From positions 606,580 through 670,579 of the forward strand of contig OX442422.1 of assembly GCA_949361645.1 (NCBI GenBank): 64,000 nt of DNA, written 5' to 3'. The notes beneath the pieces are model-generated. The model was not told the origin of the DNA and did no database searches. It was given only the letters and a program-made list of their open reading frames with translations. Positions 35,826 through 47,922 of this stretch are shown here, one piece after another. The DNA is from Spongilla lacustris. Taxonomy: Eukaryota; Porifera; Demospongiae; Spongillida; Spongillidae. Position 1 is the first letter of the stretch; every line of letters begins with the position of its first letter. The position numbers and the translations under genes were made by a program.

Positions 35826-37430
35826 CTTCATTGAATGAGGCGCGTGCATGGAGCCACCTTATAGCGACATTGATGCAACAGCTATTACACTCGCAGAGAA
35901 AGTTATCATAACACCCTTGTTTCAGGTCCTTGTCGTGAAGGGTTAGATGTGGCATTACCAAATTTATATACAAAATTGAAGTGTTTGAAAATATTACATC
36001 GTTTGGTTCTGCACTGTGTAAAAAGGGCTGTTATACACTATTGTACAACAATAATTAGCAGTGTACGTATATAACACTGCGTATCTGCGTATTGTGACGC
36101 CTATACACAATGTTATACGCTAAGTGTATAACAATACCATTATCAAAGTGCTGATGCCAAACATACCCCCCCCCCCCCCCCACCTTAATGACAACGACCT
36201 GAAATAAGTTTTTTTTTTTTTAATCTTCACTTAATTTCTTTGTGTGTGTATTAAAGAGTTGTGATGTGGTTAAGGCACCGTATACACGTACATTTGAATA
36301 GCAATTCATTCCACGTGCCCAATTAGTTTGTGATTTTTTTTCAGTAATGGTTGCTGTTTTCTCCTTAACTACAACGACCATGCATGCAGATGTATAGTAT
36401 GTTGTCGTTAAGGAACCAACACAAATATAGTTAATTTTGTACCATCCTGACCTACAATCAACGCTATTCAATACCTAAATTACTATATCTTCTCGCCGGG
36501 CTACTTCACTTGCATGGCATAACAATGAATATGCGGAAATTGAAGCGTTTAAAATATTGTGATTAAGTAGGAACAACGCGGTTATCAAAGGCAGTCCACC
36601 TTTTCGTTCGCTGCTGTGGTTAATTAATGACTTGGTGTAAACGTAGTTGTATGGCCATTACATATGTGTGCATGGCAGTGCCTAAAATATCAGTTTGGCA
36701 CTGCAACACATATATATGTCAGTAATAGGCTAATGACCACTAGAATGTAACACATACGTATTTACTATGGCGCTGATAAAACACTATACATGTATAGTTT
36801 CTGTTTCCTCACTTTATTTAAATTAAGTTGGCTTCGAACATGTTTTGGTTTTAAGGATTTACATTCTAGTGGCTAACTATTGTCATGTCAGTACGTCATA
36901 GAAATATAACTGCATTCATGACATTATATGAAATGGTGAATACAACTTGTGTTACATGCGAAAGAGTTTTTGCATACCATTGATGTGACACGTTAGTTGT
37001 GCCGGGAAAGGCACTGCCAAAAATTGGCGCTTATATACAAAATTAAAATTGCAATTGTAGTGTTCTTATTTTCTAAACGAGTTGATTAGGTCGTTGTGGC
37101 TAAGCATTACTCAACTGGGGGCTCTGTGGCCGTGATCGTTTAAACTTACTGCAGTGCACGGACCATTTTCCCTTCGTTTGGTTGTTGGACATCGTTTGGT
37201 ACTTATGATTTTCTGTGGCCACTACGGTACACAAATGCTATAAGGCGTTATTATGTACAGGGTAGAACTAACTTAAATTACAGCGTTCAGTCCCTAACGG
37301 CAACGACCTGTCGGTACATGAACAGCAATAATGTATTCATGTACAAACCACAAATCATATTCATACAAGGATATTAGTGAGGCGCGCGCATTTGCCTTAA
37401 CTGCAATGATGCCTTAATGAAAACACGACA
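35826..37430. other. Right subterminal region of the transposon, non-coding
   Basis: No gene is seen. Dispersed words related to the TIR occur in both orientations near 36180, 36269, 36362, 36405, 36613, 37090, 37290 and 37393, for example ccttaactacaacgacca and gtcgttaaggaacc. A C-run is at 36167-36182. The right terminal repeat is 37393-37430. Confidence 0.7.
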
Positions 37431-40400
37431 CCTTTAACCTTACTTAAAAATAAAAATAATACACATGAATCATTTAACACAAACAAAACACATTTTGAAG
37501 CACACATAACACCTTAGTCTCTTTACAGTGAAAAGGCTCCGCATTAAATCTTATACAAGGACATGTACCACCCAGACAAATAAATCCTATAGCTGGAGGT
37601 TTGCAACAGTATTTTAAACGAAAACACTTACTCCAATCTCAATAGGATTTCTTAAAGCTGACAGATAAGTGACATATTATGATCACATGTTGCTAATATC
37701 TAGGCTCAAAACATGATGCTCTCTTAAGACGTACAGCTGACTTCCCAAACATTTTAAACCTTACTGGAGGTCGTAAGCTTTAGAACACCTTAAAAAGTAA
37801 AGAGTTAACATAATTAAAGAACAACAATTAACTTTTTACTTTTAGTGCAATAAGCCCATACTATTACATTTTGTATTAAAGCACTCCCTCATTTATAACA
37901 TAGAGCTTTTCCTAGGAGTCTCTTAAAGCAATGATTCTACCACTAATTCAACACACAATTGCTCACTATGTGGCGAAATAACACCACTCTTAAATCCACA
38001 TCACAAACCCACTTGCAACATTAAAGCAATTCTTCAAATCACAACAGGAATCTCCTAAAGATGAGAGCCTACCCATGCTTTAAACAACAGCACCATTTGT
38101 GATCTGGTAACTAGCTATAAGACTCATAACTTTATAAAGCATAACTTATCTTAAAAAACAGCACTCTTCCCATGAAATCAATCCAAAACATAGCTGGCTT
38201 GACAAATGAGCTGATGGTCTAAAATAAAAGCATCGGCTCCTAGCATTAAAAATGATGACTCACTGAAATACATGTACGAGAGAGCCCTTCCCTAAATTGG
38301 AATCAGTACACAGAACTAGCGTACATGTAGGTGGGCACTGAAAAAAGATCAATGGACTCATCTCTACGCAATATCATCTAATGGGTTGCAACATTAGACA
38401 GCTAAGCACACCCTCACAAGAAGTAACTCTTAATGCAGGGAGTCTATTTCCAGATACAGCAGTTAGCACACATTATGATGCAGGAAAAATAGCTATAAAA
38501 AAAGCAACTTGTTGCAAGCAAACCTGTCCTAAAATCCCAACTTAGACCAAGGAACTAAAATGACACCACTCTTAAATCCAAGCATTAGAAACCTAGCTGA
38601 TATTTGTAATGAAATGAAAGCACTCCCCCAAATCACAGCAGGCTCATCTGAGTTATCTGATCCATGATGCAAAGCACACCCTTCTTTAATACAGCTGGTA
38701 TATTTTTAAGCAGAGACTATGTCATTTGTACCTAGAACCATACTTTTAATAACACACAGATAAAAGCTCACATCCATTTTAAAGCACATCTCATTTATCA
38801 CCGTTGTTTACATACCTCAACAGCATTCACAATCATTAATTTACTGGAGAAGTATTAAAAGCACACAAAGCACATAACAAACTCCCCCCCCCCCTCAAAA
38901 AAAAAAAAATTGGTCCACTAGGACCTGGGAACATGCAACAATGATGCATTACCCGGTTCTATTAAAATGGCAGTTTCCTATGAAACAAATAAGAGAGTAA
39001 TACATATACAACAACAAACTAACTAGCTAGCTACAAGGCTCAATCACAAACACACCTCTCTAAAAAACACACACTTCAACAGCATGCACAATCATTTTGT
39101 GTGCAAATACATTACTGGATGGTATGAAACATATGGACACCCTCAGAAGTACCGATACTTAGCACATGCACTCTCTTAAACCAGTCATCTTTCCAGTGAT
39201 CTCAAGTTCCTACAGGTGTAATTTGTACTAGCTTTAACAAACATTTTCAAGAACATAAAGCTTTCTAGGCACACATTACACTTGAGTCTCTTAAAGCAGA
39301 GACTGCTCTTAAGACGTGGCACCACACGTACATCCAACCATCTAAAACCTAGCTGTAAGCCTGCTATACCACAACAGGAGTCTCCTAAGGCTGATACATA
39401 AGCAACAGCAACGTACATCATAAACTGGGAACTACATGTCGCTAACAGCAAGGCCCAAAACATGATGCTCACTTTAAGACATACAGTGATTGTGATCTGC
39501 TAAGAAACTCATAGCTTTATGAATTGAATTAAAGCTCAAACTCTCTAACAGCACTATTTGCGTGATATTTTCTAAAACATAGCTCGAGGCTTTACATATC
39601 AGCTGATACTCTTAAATGAAAGCATTGGCCCCTAACAAAAAAACATGACTCATTTAAATACTAAAGCACATTATGATCTGGAAACTAGCTACAACCCTAC
39701 CCAATCCTTACTGGTCAACATTAGACAGTTAAGCACACCCTCACATAAAAAACCAGAGAGTCTATATGCAAAGGCTACAGTTAACACAGCTAGAAAGGCT
39801 CCGAACATGATGCAAGCACACCTCACCTAAAACAGCTGTCTTCAAAATTCATCTAATCCCAATCTAGGCACACCCTGATCTGGGAACTAGCTAACAGGCT
39901 CACAATGGGATACAGTGACACTGCTCTTAAATCCAATCATCTGTCCGGTGGCTTGTAACATTAGCTGGCGATTTTTAACAAAAGCACCCCCTCATATCAC
40001 AACTGTCTGTTTAAAAAGAAGAGAGCCATCCATACACAAGCAGCAACAAAAAAGATCTGGGATGAACATTGAAAGTAACGCACACCTTCTCTTTAGAAAA
40101 CAAATTATCAAAAACTTTGCTGGAGGCTTGCAACAAAGTCTAACATAACTACGAGAATTTGTTGAAGAGATCGGTGGTCTACAAAGAAATAAGGCTCGTA
40201 CCCACTTTTCTTTAAAACTGCAACCTTTGCTATCATCTAAACCTGCAGGTGTATTTTTAAGCAGAGACTACCTATAACCTTAATAACACTCACAGCTAGA
40301 AGCTCACGTTACATTATAAATGAAAGCACCCCCTTATTAGATTTACAAAGCAAATACCTAGCCTAAGAGCATGCACAATTAATCACTTTACTGCATGGAG

Positions 40401-40480
40401 GCTTGAATGCTCTCTGACCCTTCACATATGTATGACATGAGGCTTTCCTTACAGTATTAAAATTTAAATGGCACTTCACA
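37431..40480. repeat. 3-kb degenerate long-unit repeat block
   Basis: No coding potential. Long imperfect copies recur at irregular spacing: acattagacag(c/t)taagcacaccctcac at 38391 and 39718, aaaacatgatgctc..taagac at 37710 and 39459, and gcagagacta..taataacac..agctcac at 38713 and 40261. Phrases such as cttaaatccaatcat, tgcaacattag and agcacacc repeat throughout. It may be a decayed satellite or an old nested element. Confidence 0.6.
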
Positions 40481-42197
40481 TAACACAAGAGTATCCTTTA
40501 ATCCGGCACAGGCATGCAGTACCCATACGTAGCATTGGTTTTGCTCGACGGGATCTTAGCTACGTAGCTAGCTAAGAGACAAAATCAGATATGCGCACAA
40601 ATTACTGTGTGCTGCTTGGGATGCGATGCTATTAGCTCCGAGAGAGCTGTAATCTCTTTAGATTTGTTTTTTGCGTGTGTAATAACACACGCGTGTATAC
40701 ACGTGTGCGTCTCCGTTTCCTAACTCACAGAATGGCATTGCATGTCAAATTCTTATCAGCCCGTAGTAGTGTCTGTCTGTACGATTGTGCTAATTGGTGC
40801 GCACCACATTGGATGTAAACATGTAATTAGCTCGTAACACCCACGTAGGAGGTGGGGCATTGCTTTTTAAAAAAAGATCCGCCTCCGAATTGTATCACGT
40901 GATTGAGACTGCTTATTCAATCACGAAATAAGTCTTGGGACGAGGTCGTGTGCGCAAGCGTACGCGAAGAAAAATAAGTAGTGGGTCGTAGTTTTAGTTG
41001 TGAATGTGAAAAAAATCCAAAATTTTGAACGAAGCTTCACAATCGATATGTGAACACATACGAACTTTCAAATTCAGTTAATTTGTTGTGCTTATTAAAA
41101 TTAATTAGCATGATTAATAATGTATTAATTTAATAGATGTAAAAAAATTTGAGGAAACCGACTAACTTGGTTTCAAAATATGAGATTTTTTTCTTACTCC
41201 TATCAAAAGTTATTCTCGTTCAAAAGCGTTGCGTTCATTCGTGGACACCCTGTATAATAGAGAACCCCTGCATGTGTATGAGTTATATACTGACGATATA
41301 TACCTACTGTAACTGTATTTAAAAAATTATTACTTCATAGGATCAGTTACTATTAAACGGTTTTTTTTTTTTTTTACTTCTATAAGTAATGTATGACTGA
41401 TATCAGTTTTAATTTGCTGGTGTACACCAGGATATAAGATAGATATTAAAAATTTATAGGATAGATATTAAAACTTGTATATGTTGTAAGGATCTGTTCC
41501 AGTGCAACACCACAAGGTACAATCCTCTCAGTTGCTACAATGTCAAAGCATTCCTTACATTATTTCTCACATGCATTTCATATTAGTTTACAAATCCATT
41601 TGCATACATAAAAAAGTTTAAATGTGCAATGCATCAAGCATTATTGATATTTGAATGCATAATACAATACTTAATGTACACATGATATGGGTACAATCTA
41701 TATAGTTAAATCAAAATAGAAAACGGCTGTGGCATTGGCCCTCACTAGATGGAGGTTGAGCCTGACATAGATGTCTGTCTGCATGTAAGAGTGGCAAGCT
41801 GTGATGCCAGATGAGAGATCACTGTTCTCACCAATAGCAGTACTAGTAGTGTGTATACACACATCCATATGGAATTGAGCTTGGTCAGCTAGGTAAAAGG
41901 ATGGAGGGGCGGAAAGGTGGTGGGGGTGGGGCACACACATTTTTTGCTTATTATATAAAAGTGGTAGGATAATATGCATTAACTTCTGTGCGTTTTACTG
42001 TCCGAGCGTCCATTTTGTCAGAAAAATGTAAAAGGTTTTGAGTTTTAAAGTCTCATTCCAGATCAGAATAGGAACCATTTCTGATGAATGTGCTTATATA
42101 AACCAGATATCTTCCATTTATGGCTTGTTGACATGTCTAGACATAGGGTAGCAGCTGCTTGCATTATAAGGGCTGACCTTGAAAGCATGAATATGAT

Positions 42198-42200
<3 letters not shown>
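40481..42200. other. Intergenic, no supported gene
   Basis: AT-rich DNA. A GTGTAT/ACACGTGT-rich patch is at 40670-40710. Near 41240 the words gtggacaccctgtataat resemble the end of a mariner-type MITE, but a partner end was not found. Confidence 0.3.

Positions 42201-42241
<41 letters not shown>
42201..42241. repeat. (GT)n microsatellite
   Basis: About 20 GT units in non-coding DNA. Confidence 0.95.
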
Positions 42242-42244
<3 letters not shown>

Positions 42245-42685
42245 AATGTACATGTAGATGTGTGAGTCAGTTTCTGCCTTCAATCTGTGGATCCCTCTTT
42301 CCAAGAGGATCACAACAAATACCTAAAGCCTGAAAAGGGGCTTTGTCCCAACACAGGCAAGCCAACAGCGTCCTTCATACACCCTGGCTGGCTTAATGTA
42401 CAGCATGTCAATAGCCCAGTACATATGTGTGCAATAAAACATTGTATAAGCCTTGAAATTGCTTCATTTTAAAAGCACCTTTACAAGAATGCAGAAAATA
42501 TTCAAATCAGTTTTAGTTTGTGTGATCTTTCATCCCTGTAGACATGTTCAGCTCCAACCTGTCGTGATGGATGACCAAAGCACTTCTAGTAATGTTGCAC
42601 ACAATCACATACACAAGCACACATCACACATGAATACATGATACAATAAGTGCACATTACACGGAGCCACAAGCACCATAGTAAT

Positions 42686-42820
42686 ACGTAAGGGGAGGAG
42701 TAGGGGTTAGTAGTAGGTAAGGGGAGGAGTAGGGGTAGTAGTAGGTAAGGGGAGGAGTAGTACGGGTAGTAGGTACATGTAAGGGGAGGAGTAGGGTAGT
42801 AGTAGGAATAGGGGTAGGCA
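42686..42820. repeat. Short minisatellite
   Basis: Four to five copies of a unit like gtaaggggaggagtaggggt plus agtagtag, about 30 bp each. Confidence 0.85.
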
Positions 42821-42897
42821 TAGTTTCATTTACAATGTAGCTTGGTGTGTGTGTGTGTGTGCGTGCTGTAGTAAACCCTTGAATAAGTACGACTAAA

Positions 42898-44657
42898 GGG
42901 GGTGAGGCATGCGGAAGGAAGGCCCCTCGTTATACTACTGCTGTGTTACATGCACTGGAGTGTAGGGATGGGTCAGTTACATTTTTTATAAGTACACGGG
43001 GGAGGGGATTGAGCTCAGCCCACACACTCTACTATGTATCACACAGAGGCGCATATCACATACACGTATAGAGGCACTCATCACTCAACAAGCACATATA
43101 TCACACAGGTACACAAATAAACATTAAAGACCACACATCTCAACGTCAATACATACCACCTACCACTTAGTCTACATACATTCTTATTACACCACACATC
43201 CCATACATCTCCATCGTGTTCCTACATCACCACTGTACACTTCCTCTTTCACCATCATCCCTCCCCCACCCTCCATCACAACAACCCACCCACCACTATA
43301 CCTCTATCACCACTATGCCTCCATCACCATGTACCTAATCACCACTGCATTCTACATCTTCTCCCCACCCACCATCACCCCAGTACCTCCATTTTTCATC
43401 ACATCACCACAGTACCCCTCCATCCACCGAGCATCCAACTGTCAACAACTCTCAAAATCACCTAGCACACAACGCAAACTATACTCAAACAAGCTGCATC
43501 ACCCATTACATACGCTAAACACATGAAACAGTCCACCCCTCCACCAAAAGTAATTGTAGGTGTGTGGGGATATACATGTATATGAAGCTTGTGTGAGCAA
43601 AGTTAAAACAAAACTTGAAATGCAGTAAAACTTCATTAGTGGCCTAGAAAATACGTGAATGGGTCAAAAGAAGCTGCTCCTACAGATAAAGGCGTAATAT
43701 AGAGTATGCGTGCAATAAAGGGGGTGAGGCAGGTGGAAGGAAGGCCCCTTGCGTTTGGCCAAACATTTTAATATGGGGAAGTACCCTTGTTACACTACTG
43801 CAGAGTTACATGCCACTGGAGCATGGGGATGGGTCAATGAAATTAAGTACGCGGATGGGGAGGGAGAGAGGGGGGTTGAGCCCCTCAGCCCACACATACA
43901 TGCACTCTATGCCTATACATGTACCATACACATATCACAGAGAGGTACTCATCACCCCATAAGCACTATCACACAGGCACACATAACATTCTAAAGTCCA
44001 CACACCATGTAAAATAAATTTCCCAAAGCCTATACATACCACCTACAATTTCCCACCACTTAGTCTACATAAAATCTTATTACTCTATACATCTAGCAAA
44101 TCACCATCTGTTCCTACACCACCACTGTACCCTTCCCCTTTCACCATCATCTCTCTACCCATCCATCACAACTGTACCCTCACCTACCATCAACACTGTA
44201 ACCTCCACCCACCATGATACCTCCATCACCACTATACCCCTCCATCACCCAACCACAACTGTGTTTTACATCACTATTTCACCCTCTCCCCACCCACCAT
44301 CACCCCAGTACCTCCACTTTTCATCACATCACCACAGTACCACTCCCACCATACAACTGTCAACAACTCTCAACATGATATCATCTAGATTCACCTAGCA
44401 AACAACCCAAACTATATTCAAACAAGCTGCATCATCCATTACATAAGCTAAACGCATGAAACAGTCCGCCCCTCCACCAAAAGTAATTGTAGGTGTATGG
44501 GATATATATGAAGCTTGTGTGAGCAAAGTTAAAATATACCTTGTAATGCAGTAAAGCTCATTAGTGGCCTAGTAAATACGTGAATGGGTCAAAAAGAAGC
44601 TGCTCCTATAGATAAAGGCGTATTCAAACAGAATATATTATGCGCGTGCAATAATTA
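42898..44657 (+). repeat. Tandem duplication, two units of about 0.8-0.9 kb
   Basis: Unit 1 (42898-43718) and unit 2 (43719-44657) each start with gggtgaggca..ggaaggaaggcccc and end with gataaaggcgta..gcgtgcaataa. Both hold a CA/CCACC-rich middle (caccatcacc words, Pro/Thr/His-rich when translated) and aacagtcc.cccctccacca. Several short ORFs occur, but none is conserved between units, so I call it non-coding. Confidence 0.85.
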
Positions 44658-45439
44658 GAACTCACTCCAAACTTTGTCTTGGTCAGCTGCTGTTTATCAT
44701 ATTTCTAGCTCTAGCGTAACACAAGGACATTTGTAAAATGATACATAAGAAAAGAACTCTTACTTTGAACAGAGATAATATATATTTGAATTAGGACTGA
44801 AAATACGAAAGTCCTGTCTTTGCATCGGAGCCGATGAATTTCTATACAAAGTAGGGATTGCAACAAAGCACAGGTCTTATAATACGTAGAAGATACTGCA
44901 CTAATGGTAGAAAGAAACTTGCCACAACAAATTTTGCTTCTGCTTTTGTTAACATCGTATCTCTTACGAAAATATTCTACGGCCTGGCACGAATATTTAG
45001 ATTAGCCCGAGTAATCGGTATCGGTTAATGATACAGTTTCGAACGGTGCTGTTTCAAAAAATTCATCCTTCCGGTGATCGTGTATGCACGTTTCGTTATC
45101 TACACGGATGCGTGACTGAATCCGATATTTGCAATGACCCGCGAGCGGACGCCTGAATTGCTGTGTTAGAAGATGTGGAAACTATATTTGGTTTTTTAAT
45201 AAGAGTGTTAATACAGTAAGAAATAGACCTCTGAAAAGGTACGATAAAACGACTGCGATAATGAGCTCATTAAAAGTTGTGTTAAGAGCCCGTACCGTAT
45301 GTTCTTAATACGCAACCTAGTTTCCAACTCCGAACAACCGTGGCTTCAGAATATGAGAAAGGTACATGTGATCGTATGGCTAGGTGCCTAAAACGTGCCG
45401 ACGGTACGACACGGTAAAAAGCGAACCTCTTTAACCGTC

Positions 45440-45740
45440 GATTTACTGACACTGCGCGAGACCATTTCGTATGCAGATCTGCATTTTCCGCGCATATTCT
45501 TCGATATGTATCACCATATGAACCGTATGCAGTTTTGCATACGATTCATATGCAGAGTCAGCATAACTACCGATTCGGACTGATCACTCATACGAATGGT
45601 ATCATGGTCTGCATACTATCTCTGCATACTAATTGTTTTGCATCTGCATGCGTCGTGCAGACTCGCTATATGGCACCTCATACGAAGCGTATGGTGCATT
45701 GTATGGAACTCCTTTATAGGTCTGCATATGGAGTAGTATA
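45440..45740. repeat. Cluster of GCATAC/GTATGC and GCATATG words
   Basis: Many copies of tctgcata, cgtatgc, catacga and catatg in both orientations within 300 bp. A similar cluster lies at 53180-53345 (catatgcagagtctgcatag). Likely a related repeat family with dyad-symmetric sites. Confidence 0.55.
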
Positions 45741-45959
45741 ACCAGTACCCAAAACCATCCAATTAAAAATAATAACTGTTTTTAATAATACCAGCAACAT
45801 TTTCAACTTATACATTAGAAAGTTTGAATTGCAAGTCCAGACGATGAATTTTCAGATGCCGCTCAGATGCCATCAGGGGGTGGCCTTTTCAAAGGTTAAC
45901 GAATGGTTGTTCTTCCACCCTCAATCCCGCATGACGCTGTTCTCGTGCTGCTAGCTTAT

Positions 45960-46672
45960 CCTAAGTGTCCGCCGCACTGTAACAACAGAAGATAAAAGTC
46001 AAAGCTTTCAAAACTGACTTACCCTGTGTCAGCGTGATTGCGTGCGTGAAACTCTCAGCGAGAATCAGCTGTGCTATTTCAAGATATCTGTGGATATAGC
46101 AGAGATATGCACTGACATATGTACATCGAGAACGTACCGGCTGCGGCAGAGTGAGTTCTTTATTTATAGCCAACGTTGAACCGTTTTTCTGACTGCGATG
46201 TAACTCTGCAAATGAAATAAAAATCAGCAATACGATTAGATCACTTACCTTTCAGTGAGTTCAATAAAATCGTCTCTATAGGAATGCAAAATAAATGTAT
46301 ACATTATAGAACGTAATCTAGTCCTTTTTCGCAATCGGCGTACCGTACATCTTCGGCTACTTTACTTCCATTATACTCGGCAAGGCTTGCACCTTCTTTT
46401 ACTGCGCACGAACGAGGCGTAATGCTCTCTGAGGTGAACCGCCTTGTCAGCTGGATTTGGCGCTTCGATTGGTGCAGCATTTGGTCAGAGATTCTATACT
46501 GATACATCATCTCTGATTTGGTGTAACATTTTAGTGGTAGAGTAGATCTAGACTTACAAGATTTCAGCATTACTGATGCATGTTGCCGCGGGTCATTCTG
46601 TAGTTTCACTTGTCCGCACGATCCAACACTTCTTGCTGACAGCTGCTGCTTGGTTGAATATGACACGCGCAT
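45960..46672 (-). CDS. Weak multi-exon gene candidate, unknown
   Basis: An ORF from ATG 46672 to 46304 (MRVSYSTKQQLSARS start) is followed on the same strand by short stretches with good splice signals: about 46253-46278 (tatag acceptor, gtaagt donor), 46139-46208 (gcag acceptor, gtacgt donor) and 46025-46089 (acag acceptor, gtaagt donor). Peptides include ELHRSQKNGSTLAINKELT and YLEIAQLILAESFTHAITLT. The first exon's donor is ambiguous; one choice at 46345 leads to a stop soon after. No family is recognised. It could be a real lineage-specific gene or chance splice-like sites. Confidence 0.35.
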
Positions 46673-46972
46673 GCGTGATGGTTTTTATCAATTAATATTT
46701 TTAAATAACTTTCACAATATTCTCAGACACATGTATTCAGCCATTTAGTAGATCGATTAATGTATGGCAGCTAACGTCAAGCTAAAGGTCTTTTTTATTT
46801 GATCTAATGGTATAATAGTCTTTTGAAACGAGTACCCTCGAGCGCTCGAGCCCGGATAAATCATACTCAATGAATTTGTTTTAGTGTGTACACTATTGCC
46901 TTAAATGGCTTGTTTGTACCAGCTGCAGAAAAACCTCAAGTTTGTGGATAGACCTTCTCATGAGATCAAAAG

Positions 46973-47059
<87 letters not shown>
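46973..47059. repeat. (GT)n microsatellite
   Basis: More than 40 GT units, the longest pure dinucleotide tract in this part of the window. Confidence 0.95.
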
Positions 47060-47060
<1 letters not shown>

Positions 47061-47267
47061 TGTTACATAATCTATTGACCAAGCAAGTTACTTAATCAAG
47101 ATCAATACTGTCCTTCGCAATTGTTCAAACCAGTTAATAGTAGGCCTCACTTCAGACAGCATGTTTCAAGGTAAAAGTTGCTGTTGGGTCAAAGTGTCAG
47201 TAGAAAAGCAGCTATACACAAAATCACATTATTAGCAGATAGCAAATAAGGTCTGCTGACCTATGTG

Positions 47268-47640
47268 GAAAGAGGAGTGGAAGGAATATTAGAAATAGTG
47301 AGAAAGGAAGGGTAGGGGAAGGAAACGAAGGGAGAGGAGATGGGAAGGAGGGGACCAGCAAAGAATAAGTGGAGGGAAGGAAAGCTGAAGGGAAGAAGGG
47401 AAGAAGGGAGGGAGAGAGGGAATAAAGGAGGTTGGAGGAAGATGGACAAAACAGAAGTAGGGAAAGAGGGAAGGCTGGGGAGGAGAGGAGTGGGGAGAGT
47501 GAGATAGGAGAGTGGGGAGAGTGAGGTAGGAGAGTGGGGAGAGGTAGGATAAAGGAGAGATGGAGGGAGGAGTGGGAGAGAGAGTGAGGAGGGGAGAGTG
47601 GGGAGACGGAAGGACAATAGGGAGGAGAAAGAAAAAGAAT
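47268..47640. repeat. Long purine tract
   Basis: About 370 bp almost entirely A/G on the plus strand (gggaggagaggag words, with gagtggggagagtgag repeated near 47490-47540). Overlapping open frames on the minus strand are Ser/Pro/Leu-rich and only reflect composition. Confidence 0.85.
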
Positions 47641-47808
47641 AAAGCACACAAGTTTCCCATTGGTTAACCTGTGCACATATCTATACATAAGGTCTGCTAG
47701 GGCTTATGTAACAGCTCTCTCCATGTTCAGTAAACCGTCCTTATGGGCATACAGCTATGGACACAAAATGTTTTAATGCTTTTACAGCAACCAATATACA
47801 CGTACACC

Positions 47809-47922
47809 CCCAAACCGTAAGAACTTGCCTCTCCCTGATGACCATCTACAGAAATGGACACAAGAACCTCTGATCTAGCTCCCTTGCCAAACTGGAGTGA
47901 ATGTTTGAACATAGCATATCTG
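47809..47922 (-). CDS. Possible isolated exon, unknown
   Basis: Flanked by a good acceptor (cctcttttgcag) and a GTGTAC donor on the minus strand. It encodes FKHSLQFGKGARSEVLVS and DGHQGEASSYGLG, which look protein-like. No neighbouring exons could be linked and no family is recognised. Confidence 0.25.

Larger units (their letters stand above)
27803..37430 (+). mobile_element. Large Ginger-like DNA transposon with integrase and protease domains
   Basis: The left end at 27803 begins tgtcacgttttcgttaaggc and the right end, reverse-complemented from 37430, begins tgtcgtgttttcattaaggc. The match continues through tgcagttaaggcaa, giving about 40-bp terminal inverted repeats with few mismatches. 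TGTCA/TGTCG fits the TGTNR termini described for Ginger elements. Inside are a DD35E integrase gene on the plus strand, an array of hairpin repeats (34976-35825) and a subterminal region rich in TIR-like words. A 4-bp target duplication, expected for Ginger, is not clear (tccc on the left, cctt on the right). The left end sits exactly at the edge of a segmental duplication. Confidence 0.85.

Noticed and set aside
42898..44657. CRISPR-like or gene array in the duplicated units
   Set aside because: Two long diverged units, no regular spacers, and the organism is eukaryotic.
47224..47688. Ser/Pro/Leu-rich ORFs of 123-154 codons on the minus strand
   Set aside because: Three frames are open at once over a pure purine tract; a compositional artefact.
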